DNA of 49,367 nt, taken from JBGPIK01 sp041484845 (GTDB taxonomy: Bacteria > Desulfobacterota > Binatia > UBA9968). Shown here in pieces: positions 10,834 to 19,314 of the stretch; position 1 is the first letter of the stretch; each line of letters opens with the position of its first letter. The DNA is taken from NCBI GenBank assembly GCA_041484845.1, contig JBGPIK010000006.1:1-49367 (forward strand), given 5' to 3'. Below the pieces are notes generated by a model, which was not told the DNA's origin, made no database searches, and was given only the letters and a program-made list of their open reading frames with translations. Both the position numbers and the translations under genes were made by a program.

Positions 10834-12297
10834 ATGAGTGAAGTGCAGGCGAACAAGAAAAAGCATGAACGTCACCTTTTTGGCACAGACGGCGTAAGAG
10901 GCATAGCGAACCAAGAGCCGATGACTTCGGAAATGGCGATGAAGCTTGGACGCGCCATTGCTAAGGTGCTGCACGATCCGATCGCCCATTCCAGTGAAAA
11001 TTCCAGCCGCGGCCGGCCGCCCTCGCTCGCTAAAGGGGGCGGCAAAGATAGTAAACATCAGTACAAAATCTTGATCGGTAAAGATACGCGCCTTTCGGGG
11101 TATATGTTAGAGACAGCGCTGGCTTCAGGCATTTGTTCCATGGGCGCGGACGTTCAACTGGTAGGGCCCTTGCCGACCCCGGGAGTGGCTTTTCTAACGC
11201 GCAGCATGCGGGCCGATGCGGGTGTTGTCATCTCGGCGTCGCACAATCCGTTTCAAGACAACGGCATCAAGTTTTTCTCCTGGGATGGATTCAAGCTGCC
11301 CGACGAAGTCGAGGCGCGGATGGAGGAAATGATTTTTAACGGCGAGACGGAACAAGACCGCCCCACCGCCGGCAAAATCGGCAAGGCCTTCCGCATCGAT
11401 GACGCGATGGGACGATATATTGTTTTTCTCAAGAATTGTTTCCCACGCCACCTTACTTTGGAAGGTTTGCGCATCGTCGTCGATTGCGGTCATGGCGCCG
11501 CCTACCGTGTGGTGCCGGAAATGTTGGCGGAACTAGGCGCGGAGGTCATTCCCATCGGCGTCCAGCCGGACGGCGAGAACATTAACCGGCGCTGCGGCGC
11601 GCTCCATCCGGAAACCGCGCGCGACGTGTTGCTGCACGAGCATGCTGACATCGCCGTATCTCTGGATGGCGATGCCGACCGGGCCATTTTTATCGACGAG
11701 AAAGGCGAGATTCTGGACGGCGATCATATTCTTGCCCTGTGCGCCAAAGACATGCAGGAAAAAGGAATTCTCAAGGGCCAGTCCGTGGTTGCCACAGTGA
11801 TGAGTAATCTCGGCTTGGAACTCGCGCTCAAGCCGCTTGGCATAAAGGTGCTGCGGACGGAAGTGGGAGATCGCTATGTCGTCGAGCGCATGCTGAGCGA
11901 TGGTTACAACCTGGGCGGCGAGCAGTCGGGCCACATTCTTTTCCTCGATCACAATACCACCGGCGACGGGTCCATTACTTGTCTTCAGGTCTTGGCCTTG
12001 ATGGTGGAGAAGGGCAAGCGGCTGAGCGAACTCAAGCGTGTGATGAATCGCTTGCCTCAGATTCTGGTGAATGTTCGAGTCAGCGAGAAAAGGGATTTTA
12101 AGCGTATGCCCCAGGTGAGCCGCAAAATCGCCGCTGTGGAGCAGGAGTTGAGCGGACGTGGCAGGGCCCTGATTCGTTACTCCGGCACAGAAATGCTTGC
12201 GCGGGTCATGCTGGAAGGAGAAGATCAGGAAAAAATCGGCCGTATGGCGCGAGCGATTGCCGAGGAGATCCGCGCGGAAATTGGAGTGAAGGAATGA
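10834..12297 (+). CDS. glmM: Phosphoglucosamine mutase GlmM
   Basis: A 487-residue alpha-D-phosphohexomutase converting glucosamine-6-P to glucosamine-1-P for UDP-GlcNAc synthesis. Visible motifs: HLFGTDGVRGIAN at the N-terminus; the phosphoserine loop SASHNP with Ser136; the Mg loop SLDGDADRAIF; GEQSGHILF; and RYSGTEMLARVMLEG near the C-terminus. Odd feature: residues about 47-76 (HDPIAHSSENSSRGRPPSLA onward) form an insertion between the first helix and YKILIGKDTR that GlmM normally lacks, making it some 35 residues longer than usual. The encoding DNA contains a short palindrome like a mobile repeat. The last base pairs overlap pdxJ as ATGA. Confidence 0.95.
   Translation: MSEVQANKKKHERHLFGTDGVRGIANQEPMTSEMAMKLGRAIAKVLHDPIAHSSENSSRGRPPSLAKGGGKDSKHQYKILIGKDTRLSGYMLETALASGICSMGADVQLVGPLPTPGVAFLTRSMRADAGVVISASHNPFQDNGIKFFSWDGFKLPDEVEARMEEMIFNGETEQDRPTAGKIGKAFRIDDAMGRYIVFLKNCFPRHLTLEGLRIVVDCGHGAAYRVVPEMLAELGAEVIPIGVQPDGENINRRCGALHPETARDVLLHEHADIAVSLDGDADRAIFIDEKGEILDGDHILALCAKDMQEKGILKGQSVVATVMSNLGLELALKPLGIKVLRTEVGDRYVVERMLSDGYNLGGEQSGHILFLDHNTTGDGSITCLQVLALMVEKGKRLSELKRVMNRLPQILVNVRVSEKRDFKRMPQVSRKIAAVEQELSGRGRALIRYSGTEMLARVMLEGEDQEKIGRMARAIAEEIRAEIGVKE
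11017..11042. repeat. Short palindrome inside the glmM insertion
   Basis: CCGCCC (11017-11022) and GGGCGG (11037-11042) flank CGCTCGCTAAAGG-type sequence. This resembles the GC-rich hairpin repeats seen between genes in such genomes, but it lies inside the extra codons of glmM and keeps the frame. Origin by repeat insertion is an inference. Confidence 0.45.
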
Positions 12298-13016
12298 TCC
12301 GCCTCGGTGTCAATGTCGATCATGTAGCCACGCTGCGCCAGACGCGCCGGGTCGATGTCCCCGATCCCGTGGACGCGGCACTGCTGGCGGAGCGTGCCGG
12401 CGCCGACGGGATTACGGTTCACTTGCGGGAAGATCGCCGGCATATTCAAGAACGCGATGTCGAGCTTCTGCGCGAGCGGATCGCGACCAAGCTCAATCTC
12501 GAAATGGCGGTGACCCCGGCCATGGTGGTGTTCGCCCAACAAGCGCGCCCGGATGACGCTTGCTTCGTGCCGGAAAAGCGCGAAGAACTGACCACCGAAG
12601 GCGGGCTCGACGTCGTCAGCCAGCAGGCCAGAATTAAAGACGCCGTGACCGCGCTCCAAGAACGCGGTATTAACGTAAGCTTGTTCATCGATCCAGAAAA
12701 AAGGCAGATCGAAGCGGCTAAGATGGTTGGCGCCCATGCCATTGAGATTCACACCGGAACCTACTGCAACGCTTCCGGTAGCGCCCGCGAAAAGGAGCGA
12801 GGTGCGGTGACGACGGCCGCTACACTAGCCCAAAACCTCGGCCTGGAGGTCCACGGTGGACATGGACTCAATTACGAAAATGTGATTCCCATTGCCGGTA
12901 TTGCCGAGATGGTTGAGCTAAATATCGGTCACAGTATTATCGCGCGCGCCGTGATTGTCGGCATCGAGCAGGCGGTGCGCGAAATGAAAGAGCTGCTTAA
13001 GAAAGCAAGGCCATAA
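12294..13016 (+). CDS. pdxJ: Pyridoxine 5'-phosphate synthase PdxJ
   Basis: A 240-residue TIM-barrel enzyme condensing 1-deoxyxylulose-5-P with 3-amino-2-oxopropyl phosphate to pyridoxine 5'-phosphate. Conserved segments: RLGVNVDHVATLRQTR at the N-terminus, HLREDRRHI, NLEMA, PEKREELTTEGGLDV and VHGGHGLNYENV. The length is typical. The start overlaps the glmM stop. In many deltaproteobacteria acpS follows; here the next gene is nnr, after an 86-bp spacer made of GTTCAA-type repeats. Confidence 0.96.
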   Translation: MIRLGVNVDHVATLRQTRRVDVPDPVDAALLAERAGADGITVHLREDRRHIQERDVELLRERIATKLNLEMAVTPAMVVFAQQARPDDACFVPEKREELTTEGGLDVVSQQARIKDAVTALQERGINVSLFIDPEKRQIEAAKMVGAHAIEIHTGTYCNASGSAREKERGAVTTAATLAQNLGLEVHGGHGLNYENVIPIAGIAEMVELNIGHSIIARAVIVGIEQAVREMKELLKKARP

Positions 13017-13019
13017 GAC

Positions 13020-13092
13020 GTTCAATACGTTCAAAGCGTTCCAATCGTTCCAATGGAACGGCCTTGAACTGTTGAACGATTGAACTTTGAAC
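13020..13092. repeat. Phased GTTCAA / TTGAAC repeat array, copy 1
   Basis: Four forward units (GTTCAATAC, GTTCAAAGC, GTTCCAATC, GTTCCAATG) with a 9-base period run into inverted units (TTGAAC, TTGAAC, TGAAC, TTGAAC). The whole 73 bp can fold into a long imperfect hairpin. It fills the pdxJ-nnr spacer. A second array of the same design lies between tsaE and lysC. Confidence 0.7.
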
Positions 13093-13102
13093 AATTTCTT
13101 CA

Positions 13103-14659
13103 ATGATTGTCGTCACCGCGCAAGAAATGCGAGAGCTCGACCGTTTGACGATCGAGAAGTACGGCGTGCCGAGTCTCACGCTCATGGAGCGCGCCGGCGC
13201 GGCCATCGCACAAGCCATCTTGGAACGTTTTGCTCGTCCGGCAAAGAAGGGAGCCCTGATTGTCGCGGGAAAAGGCAACAACGGCGGCGATGGTTTCGTC
13301 GTGGCGCGGTTGTTGAAAAAGAAGGGTATCCCTTGCGCCGTAGCGCTGCTGGCGCGCAAAAATGAATTGTCGCCTGACGCCGCCCACAATCTTCACGCGT
13401 TCCTAAAACTCAAAGGGAAGGTCGTCGAAGTTCCCGCGGAGGGGCTGGAATTGTTGAGCCGGCAAATGAGCGGCAAGGGCCTGCTCGTGGACGCGATTTT
13501 AGGCACGGGTATGAAAAACGACGTGCGCGGCTTTTATGCCGAGGCGATCACCTTGATGAACGCGTCGGGTTTGCCCGTGGTTGCGGTGGATATACCTTCA
13601 GGGCTTCACACCGACACGGGAATGCCATTGGGTGTCGCGGTACAGGCGGAAACAACGGTTTCGCTGGGCTATCCTAAGCTCGGTCAAGTCATTTATCCGG
13701 GGTTGAATTATGTGGGAGATCTGGCAGTGGCGGATATCGGCATTGATTCAAACGCGGTCCGGGAAGTTGATCCGCAGACGGAGATCCTCGACCGGCATGA
13801 AATCAAATGGCTGGTTCCGATCCGCGAGCCCGACACACACAAGGGAACTTACGGCCATCTGCTGGTGATGGCCGGTTCCCGGGGCAAAACCGGCGCAGCG
13901 ATCTTGGCCTGTCGCGCGGCCATGCGCATGGGCTCGGGGCTGGTGACACTGGCCGCGCCGCGCGCTTTGAACACTATTTTTGCCAGCGCGCTTGTCGAGG
14001 TCATGACCGAGCCTTTGGGCGATAACGCTGCTGAGGAAATAGAGCCGCTGGGCGATGAGGAGTGGCATCGTTTGCTCGACCGCAAGGACGCCTTGCTTTT
14101 TGGTCCGGGCATAGGGGTTAGCGAATCCTCACAAACCGCGCTCCGGTGGTTGCTGAAGAATCTGACGATCCCATGGGTGATCGACGCCGATGGGCTCAAT
14201 AACCTGGCGCTTGAGATGAATCGCTTGCGTCATGCCAAGACGCCGCCGATTTTAACCCCGCATCCGGGAGAGATGGCGCGTTTGATCGGCAAGGATAGCG
14301 CGGCGGTGAATCAAGACCGGATCGGGGTTGCCCGCTCTTTTGCGCTAGAAAACCGTTGCCATATTGTTCTCAAAGGGGCGCGCACGGTGATCGCCACGGC
14401 TAACGGAAAGATATTCATTAACCCTACAGGCAATCCCGGAATGGCGAGCGGCGGTATGGGCGACGTGCTCGCGGGAATGCTCGCGGCGCTGTTGGGCCAG
14501 GGCTTCTCGCCGGAAGACGCGATGAAGCTCGGCGTCTATCTCCACGGATTTGTCGGCGACAGGGTAAGCGCTGAAAAAGGCGAAATAGGTCTCATTGCCT
14601 CGGATATTATCGCGGACTTACCGTCCGGCATGCGCGCTTTATTGACGATTGCCGAATAG
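13103..14659 (+). CDS. nnr: Bifunctional NAD(P)H-hydrate epimerase / ADP-dependent dehydratase
   Basis: A 518-residue fusion repairing damaged NAD(P)HX. The N-terminal YjeF_N epimerase half (about 1-215) shows MRELDRLTIEKYGVPSLTLM, the GKGNNGGDG loop near residue 56 and VAVDIPSGLHTDTG. The C-terminal ribokinase-like dehydratase half (about 230-518) shows THKGTYGHLLVMAGSRGKTG, LTPHPGEMARL and ASGGMGDVLAGMLAAL from about residue 448. Both active sites look intact. It is followed 53 bp later by tsaE. Confidence 0.95.
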   Translation: MIVVTAQEMRELDRLTIEKYGVPSLTLMERAGAAIAQAILERFARPAKKGALIVAGKGNNGGDGFVVARLLKKKGIPCAVALLARKNELSPDAAHNLHAFLKLKGKVVEVPAEGLELLSRQMSGKGLLVDAILGTGMKNDVRGFYAEAITLMNASGLPVVAVDIPSGLHTDTGMPLGVAVQAETTVSLGYPKLGQVIYPGLNYVGDLAVADIGIDSNAVREVDPQTEILDRHEIKWLVPIREPDTHKGTYGHLLVMAGSRGKTGAAILACRAAMRMGSGLVTLAAPRALNTIFASALVEVMTEPLGDNAAEEIEPLGDEEWHRLLDRKDALLFGPGIGVSESSQTALRWLLKNLTIPWVIDADGLNNLALEMNRLRHAKTPPILTPHPGEMARLIGKDSAAVNQDRIGVARSFALENRCHIVLKGARTVIATANGKIFINPTGNPGMASGGMGDVLAGMLAALLGQGFSPEDAMKLGVYLHGFVGDRVSAEKGEIGLIASDIIADLPSGMRALLTIAE

Positions 14660-14712
14660 TCTCGAAATCTCCACAAAAATATATTACTTGTGCGTATGAG
14701 GCCTTTTCGCTG

Positions 14713-15219
14713 ATGGGTGCGTGGAGTGTGGTGAGCAGGTCGGCGCGACAGACTCGAGCCTGGGGGGAGCGGCTCGGGAAGCTGCTCGAGGGCGGCGAAA
14801 TCGTCGGTTTGATCGGTGAATTGGGGGCTGGCAAAACCTGCTTCGTGCGCGGTGTGGCGGAGGGGCTCGATGTGGGTCAGGAGGCGTGGATTCGTAGCCC
14901 AACCTTCACGCTCATCAACGAATACCTGGGTCGCTTGCCGGTTTTTCATATCGACCTTTACCGTGTCGGAAGCCGGAATGAGCTGGAGGGGCTTAACCTT
15001 CGCGAATATCTCTATTCCGACGGTGTAAGCCTGATCGAATGGTTCGAGCACTTGCCAGGGGATGAAGTGGATGAATATCTCGAATTGACAATCGGGAATG
15101 TTGAAAACAACAAACGGGAACTTAAGTTTACCGCTCACGGTGAGCGGTACGAAAGGATCGTGGAGGATCTAAGAAGACACGAGTTCAAGGGTTCAAAAGT
15201 TCAAGGGTTCAAGCGTTGA
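14713..15219 (+). CDS. tsaE: tRNA threonylcarbamoyladenosine biosynthesis ATPase TsaE
   Basis: A 168-residue P-loop ATPase needed with TsaB/TsaD for the t6A37 modification of ANN-reading tRNAs. Walker A GELGAGKT is at residues 35-42. SPTFTLINEY and the Walker B-like HIDLYRV are the family signatures, and LIEWFEHLP follows. The last residues (FKGSKVQGFKR) are encoded by GTTCAA-type repeat DNA, so the natural C-terminus was probably extended or replaced by the repeat. Confidence 0.93.
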   Translation: MGAWSVVSRSARQTRAWGERLGKLLEGGEIVGLIGELGAGKTCFVRGVAEGLDVGQEAWIRSPTFTLINEYLGRLPVFHIDLYRVGSRNELEGLNLREYLYSDGVSLIEWFEHLPGDEVDEYLELTIGNVENNKRELKFTAHGERYERIVEDLRRHEFKGSKVQGFKR

Positions 15220-15280
15220 TCCAAAGGCACTCTCCCGTATCTACCTTGAACCATTGAACCTTAAACCTTGAACAAGGTTC
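15183..15280. repeat. Phased GTTCAA / TTGAAC repeat array, copy 2
   Basis: Forward units GTTCAAGG, GTTCAAAA, GTTCAAGG and GTTCAAGC (about 15183-15214) are answered by inverted units CTTGAACC, ATTGAACC, TTAAACC and TTGAAC (about 15244-15273). The forward half lies in the 3' end of tsaE; the inverted half forms the lysC leader, ending five bases before its ATG. A transcript could fold the lysC ribosome site into this hairpin; a regulatory effect is inference. Confidence 0.65.
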
Positions 15281-15284
15281 TTAA

Positions 15285-16508
15285 ATGGCGTTGTTGGTCC
15301 AGAAATATGGCGGCACCTCCGTCGGCACGGTCGAGCGTATTAAACACGTTGCTGAAAAGGTGCGTTCCGCGAAGCGCGCCGGTAAGGATGTCGTGGTTGT
15401 GGTCTCGGCCATGGCCGGCGAGACCAATCGTCTCGTTGCCCTCGCGCATGAAATCTCGGAATTTCCCGACGAGCGCGAAAAAGACGTTTTGCTTGCTTCC
15501 GGTGAGCAAGTTGCGGTTGCATTGCTAAGCCTTGCACTCAAAGAATTGGGCCAGCCCGCCCGATCTTTTCTTGGACACCAGGTCAGAATTGAAACCGACA
15601 GCGCTTACGGCAAGGCACGCATCCGCAACATCGATTCAACCAGGATCGTAGAGTCGTTGAAGAACGGTGAAGTGGTGGTCGTCGCCGGTTTTCAAGGCGT
15701 AGACGAGGAAGAGAATATTACCACTCTGGGGCGCGGTGGGTCTGACACCAGCGCGGTGGCCTTGGCGGCCTTTCTCGGCGCGGATGCCTGCGAGATCTAC
15801 ACCGATGTCGAAGGGGTTTTCACCGCCGATCCGGGCATATGCGCCGATGCAAAAAAACTGGCGCGCGTTGCCTACGATGAAATGATCGAGCTTGCCAGCA
15901 CCGGGGCCAAGGTTCTGGAGATCCGCTCGGTCGAATTTGCCAAGAAGTTTTCGGTTCCGGTCCATGTGCGCTCGGCTTTTGTCGATGTCGAGGGGACCTG
16001 GTTGGTCAAGGAGGATGAGACGATGAACGATGTGCTGGTGTCCGGCGTGGCCTGCGACAAGAACGAGGCCAAGATTACCCTGTTACGCGTTCCGGACCGC
16101 CCAGGACTGGCGGCGCAGATTTTCGGCCCCATTGCCGCGGCTCACATCGTCGTCGATATGATCATACAGAATGCTAGCGAAGACGGCACCACCGATTTGA
16201 CCTTTACCGTTTCCAAAGCCGATCACAAAAAGGCGCGGGCGATCATGGAAAAGACGCTGCCGGAAGTACGCGCCCAGGGGGTAAAGATCGATACGGACAT
16301 CGCCAAAATTTCGGTGGTGGGAGTGGGTATGCGCACCCATGCGGGCGTGGCCGCCAAGATGTTTGAAATTCTCGCCCGCGAAGGCATTAACATCGAAATG
16401 ATATCGACTTCCGAAATTAAAATTTCCGTTGTTATCGACGCGAAGTACACGGAGTTGGCGGTTCGCGTATTGCACGATGCGTTCATCGGGAAGCAGGGAA
16501 ATCCATGA
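15285..16508 (+). CDS. lysC: Aspartate kinase
   Basis: A 407-residue aspartokinase phosphorylating aspartate at the head of the Lys/Thr/Met pathway. KYGGTSVG at the N-terminus, the GFQGVDEEENITTLGRGGSDTSA region and EIYTDVEGVFTADPG define the kinase domain. Two ACT domains follow (from about residue 265; ITLLRVPDRPGLAAQIFGP and KISVVGVGMRTHAGVAAKMF), the normal site of feedback inhibition. The stop overlaps cimA (ATGA). Confidence 0.96.
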   Translation: MALLVQKYGGTSVGTVERIKHVAEKVRSAKRAGKDVVVVVSAMAGETNRLVALAHEISEFPDEREKDVLLASGEQVAVALLSLALKELGQPARSFLGHQVRIETDSAYGKARIRNIDSTRIVESLKNGEVVVVAGFQGVDEEENITTLGRGGSDTSAVALAAFLGADACEIYTDVEGVFTADPGICADAKKLARVAYDEMIELASTGAKVLEIRSVEFAKKFSVPVHVRSAFVDVEGTWLVKEDETMNDVLVSGVACDKNEAKITLLRVPDRPGLAAQIFGPIAAAHIVVDMIIQNASEDGTTDLTFTVSKADHKKARAIMEKTLPEVRAQGVKIDTDIAKISVVGVGMRTHAGVAAKMFEILAREGINIEMISTSEIKISVVIDAKYTELAVRVLHDAFIGKQGNP

Positions 16509-18088
16509 AAGACGTATTGATCTACGACACGACACTCAGAGACGGCTGCCAGGCCGAGGATATTTCCTTTACGCTGGAGGATAAGCTCCGCATTGCGGAA
16601 AAGTTGGATGAATTAGGCGCTGATTACATCGAGGGCGGATACCCCGGATCGAACCCGCGCGATGCGGATTTTTTTAAGCAAATAAAAAAGCTCAAGCTTA
16701 AGAACACGAAGATTGCCTCGTTTGGAACCACACGCAAGCCGGGCGCCAAACCCTCGCAGGATCTGAACCTCAAACTTCTGCTGGCCGCGGACACTTCCGT
16801 GGTCACCCTGGTGGGCAAGACCTGGGACCTGCACGTGCGTGACGATCTGCGCATCAGCAAAAAGGCCAATGTGGAGCTGATTGCGGATTCACTGGCTTAC
16901 ATGAAACGGCGCGTCGATGAGGTGATCTTCGATGCCGAACATTTCTTCGACGGTTTCCGTTCAAACCCCGAGCACGCGTTGGAGTGCTTGCAGGCGGCGG
17001 AGCAGGCCGGCGCGGATTGGATCGTGCTGTGCGATACCAATGGCGGGCGGCTACCGGGTGAAATTCGCGAGGCGATGGGGCGCGTGCGCGAGACGGTCAG
17101 GACGCCCCTGGGCATTCACTGCCACAACGACGGAGAGCTGGCCGTGGCGAATACGCTGGCGGCCGTGGAGATGGGCGCGCGTCAAGTGCAGGGGACGATT
17201 AACGGATTCGGCGAGCGCTGCGGCAACCTTAATTTGTGCTCGATCATTCCCAATTTGCAGTTAAAGCTGGGTAAGAATTGCATTAAACCGGCGCAACTAA
17301 AAAAATTGCGTGAGGTTTCACATTTCTTCTACGAGCTCGCCAACATCAGTCCCAACAAGCGTCAGCCGTACGTCGGGGACAGCGCCTTTGCGCATAAAGG
17401 CGGGCTCCACGTTTCCGGAGTGTTGAAGAACCGGGAGACTTACGAGCATATCGATCCGCAGTTCGTCGGCAACCGCCAGCGCGTGCTCGTTTCGGATCTC
17501 GCCGGACGAAGCAATGTCGTTTACAAGGGCAAAGAGTACGGCATCGATTTGCGCGGTCATGACCAGGCGGTTCATGAGATTCTGCGCCGCACCAAGGAAT
17601 TGGAAAGTCAGGGCTATGAATTTGAAGCGGCGGAAGCCTCCTTCGAGCTATTGATCCAAGAGGCGCTCGGGCGGAAAAAGAAAAATTTTCGCTTGGTCGG
17701 ATTTCGCGTCATCGACGAAAAGAGAACCGAGAGCGAGCCGCCGCTCTCCGAGGCGACGATCATGGTTGAAGTCGACGGTGTCATGGAACACGCTGCGGCC
17801 ATGGGCAACGGACCGGTCAACGCTCTCGATCAGGCTTTGCGCCGCGCCCTCACGAAGTTTTACCCTTCGCTGAAAGAGGTCGAGTTGCTTGACTACAAGG
17901 TCCGCGTCCTGAGCTCCGGCGAGGGCACAGGGGCCTCCGTGCGCGTGTTGATCGAATCCGGAGACGGTAAGGCGCGCTGGGGTACGGTCGGTGTTTCCCA
18001 CAACGTGATCGAAGCGAGTTGGCAGGCTTTGGTCGATAGCATCGACTACAAACTTTACAAAGACGCTCGGCCAAAGCGTTCGAGCTGA
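16505..18088 (+). CDS. cimA: (R)-citramalate synthase
   Basis: A 527-residue DRE-TIM metallolyase that condenses pyruvate and acetyl-CoA to citramalate, a threonine-independent route to isoleucine. LIYDTTLRDGCQAEDISFTL near the N-terminus, the YIEGGYPGSNPRD segment and HCHNDGELAVANTLAA (metal ligands) are diagnostic for the CimA branch over LeuA. The C-terminal regulatory LeuA dimer domain (about 400-520) is present. It is translationally coupled to lysC. Confidence 0.94.
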   Translation: MKDVLIYDTTLRDGCQAEDISFTLEDKLRIAEKLDELGADYIEGGYPGSNPRDADFFKQIKKLKLKNTKIASFGTTRKPGAKPSQDLNLKLLLAADTSVVTLVGKTWDLHVRDDLRISKKANVELIADSLAYMKRRVDEVIFDAEHFFDGFRSNPEHALECLQAAEQAGADWIVLCDTNGGRLPGEIREAMGRVRETVRTPLGIHCHNDGELAVANTLAAVEMGARQVQGTINGFGERCGNLNLCSIIPNLQLKLGKNCIKPAQLKKLREVSHFFYELANISPNKRQPYVGDSAFAHKGGLHVSGVLKNRETYEHIDPQFVGNRQRVLVSDLAGRSNVVYKGKEYGIDLRGHDQAVHEILRRTKELESQGYEFEAAEASFELLIQEALGRKKKNFRLVGFRVIDEKRTESEPPLSEATIMVEVDGVMEHAAAMGNGPVNALDQALRRALTKFYPSLKEVELLDYKVRVLSSGEGTGASVRVLIESGDGKARWGTVGVSHNVIEASWQALVDSIDYKLYKDARPKRSS

Positions 18089-18164
18089 CGGTTCCGTGAA
18101 GATCTGTGCGGAGGTTGGGGTTACGAACGATGGCGCGTAGAGCCTAGGTGTCATTGATTGCACA

Positions 18165-19235
18165 ATGATCAGGGAAAGAAATAAAAAGGTCGTGGTGGCG
18201 ATGAGTGGCGGCGTCGATAGCTCGGTAACGGCGGCCCTCCTTGTGGAGCAAGGCTTTGATGTGCAGGGAGTTTCTCTGCGCGTGTGGGAGGAGAACCAAG
18301 GCCCGCGTGTTTGCTCGGACCACCGTGGCGCCAAAGAGGTCGCGCGGCTGCTCGGGATTTCCCACACCCTTATAGATTTGCGCGCGCGGTTCATTGAGAT
18401 GGTCGTCAAGTCATTTGCGCGAGATTACGTGTGTGGTCGAACGCCGAATCCATGCGTTGCCTGCAATCGCGATTTCAAACTCGGCACCTTACTGGATTGG
18501 GCCAAGGACCAGGGAGCGGATTACGTTGCGACGGGTCATTATGCGCGCATTGCCGCCACAAATTCGTCGCGCCATTGCTCGCTTTATCGCGGCGCCGACC
18601 GGGGCAAGGATCAGTCCTATTTCTTATTTGCGCTGTCGCAGGAGCAACTGGCGCACACGCTTTTCCCTCTCGGGGAAATGCAGAAGAGCGAGGTACGCAA
18701 AATAGCCCACGGGCTCGGTATGGCGGTGGCCGACCGCCCGGAAAGTCAGGATATTTGTTTCGGTGATTACCGGGCGGTGGTGGAATCGTATGCGGGCGAG
18801 AACGAAATTCGCGGCGGCGACATTGTTGATCGCAGCGGCAAAGTGCTCGGTCGCCACGGCGGTATTCACTCGGTTACGATCGGCCAAAGGAGGGGATTGA
18901 AGATCGCCGCGCCGCAACCGCTTTACGTCGTCAATATCGAACAGGAGTCGAAACGAGTAGTGGTGGGGAACAAAGCCGAGCTTAACGGCCAAGGGTTGAT
19001 CGCCCATAACGTCAGCTGGATCGAGCCGCTCGAGGACGGGGACTTTTTGGCGGAAGTACAGATTCGCTCTCGCTCGCAGGCGATCCCGTGCGCGATACAA
19101 CCCGCCGGTGAACGAGCTTGCACCGTTCGCTTCAAGCGATCTTCTCCGGCGGTAACTTCGGGACAGGCGGCGGTATTTTATCGCGGCGACCAGGTGTTAG
19201 GCGGAGGATGGATCGAGCGGGCGATCCGCGCTTGA
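18165..19235 (+). CDS. mnmA: tRNA-specific 2-thiouridylase MnmA, paralogue 1
   Basis: A 356-residue enzyme introducing sulfur at U34 of Lys/Glu/Gln tRNAs. PP-loop SGGVDSS at about residues 15-21, TPNPCVACNRDFKLG (first cysteine site), THGHYAR-like ATGHYARIA, GKDQSYFLFALSQEQL, RPESQDICFGDY (second catalytic cysteine) and TIGQRRGLKI are all present. This copy has the NPCVACN variant, whereas the copy at 35814-36887 has NPDVMCN. It follows cimA by 76 bp. Confidence 0.93.
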   Translation: MIRERNKKVVVAMSGGVDSSVTAALLVEQGFDVQGVSLRVWEENQGPRVCSDHRGAKEVARLLGISHTLIDLRARFIEMVVKSFARDYVCGRTPNPCVACNRDFKLGTLLDWAKDQGADYVATGHYARIAATNSSRHCSLYRGADRGKDQSYFLFALSQEQLAHTLFPLGEMQKSEVRKIAHGLGMAVADRPESQDICFGDYRAVVESYAGENEIRGGDIVDRSGKVLGRHGGIHSVTIGQRRGLKIAAPQPLYVVNIEQESKRVVVGNKAELNGQGLIAHNVSWIEPLEDGDFLAEVQIRSRSQAIPCAIQPAGERACTVRFKRSSPAVTSGQAAVFYRGDQVLGGGWIERAIRA

Positions 19236-19314
19236 GGCCCACTGCACGATCTCAGATCTCAAATGGCAAATCGCAGATCATCTGAAATGTGAAATTATTT
19301 TGCGAAGCAAAGAC

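Noticed and set aside
13020..15280. GTTCAA arrays as CRISPR
   Set aside because: Units are 6-9 bases with no spacers of protospacer length, and no cas genes are present.
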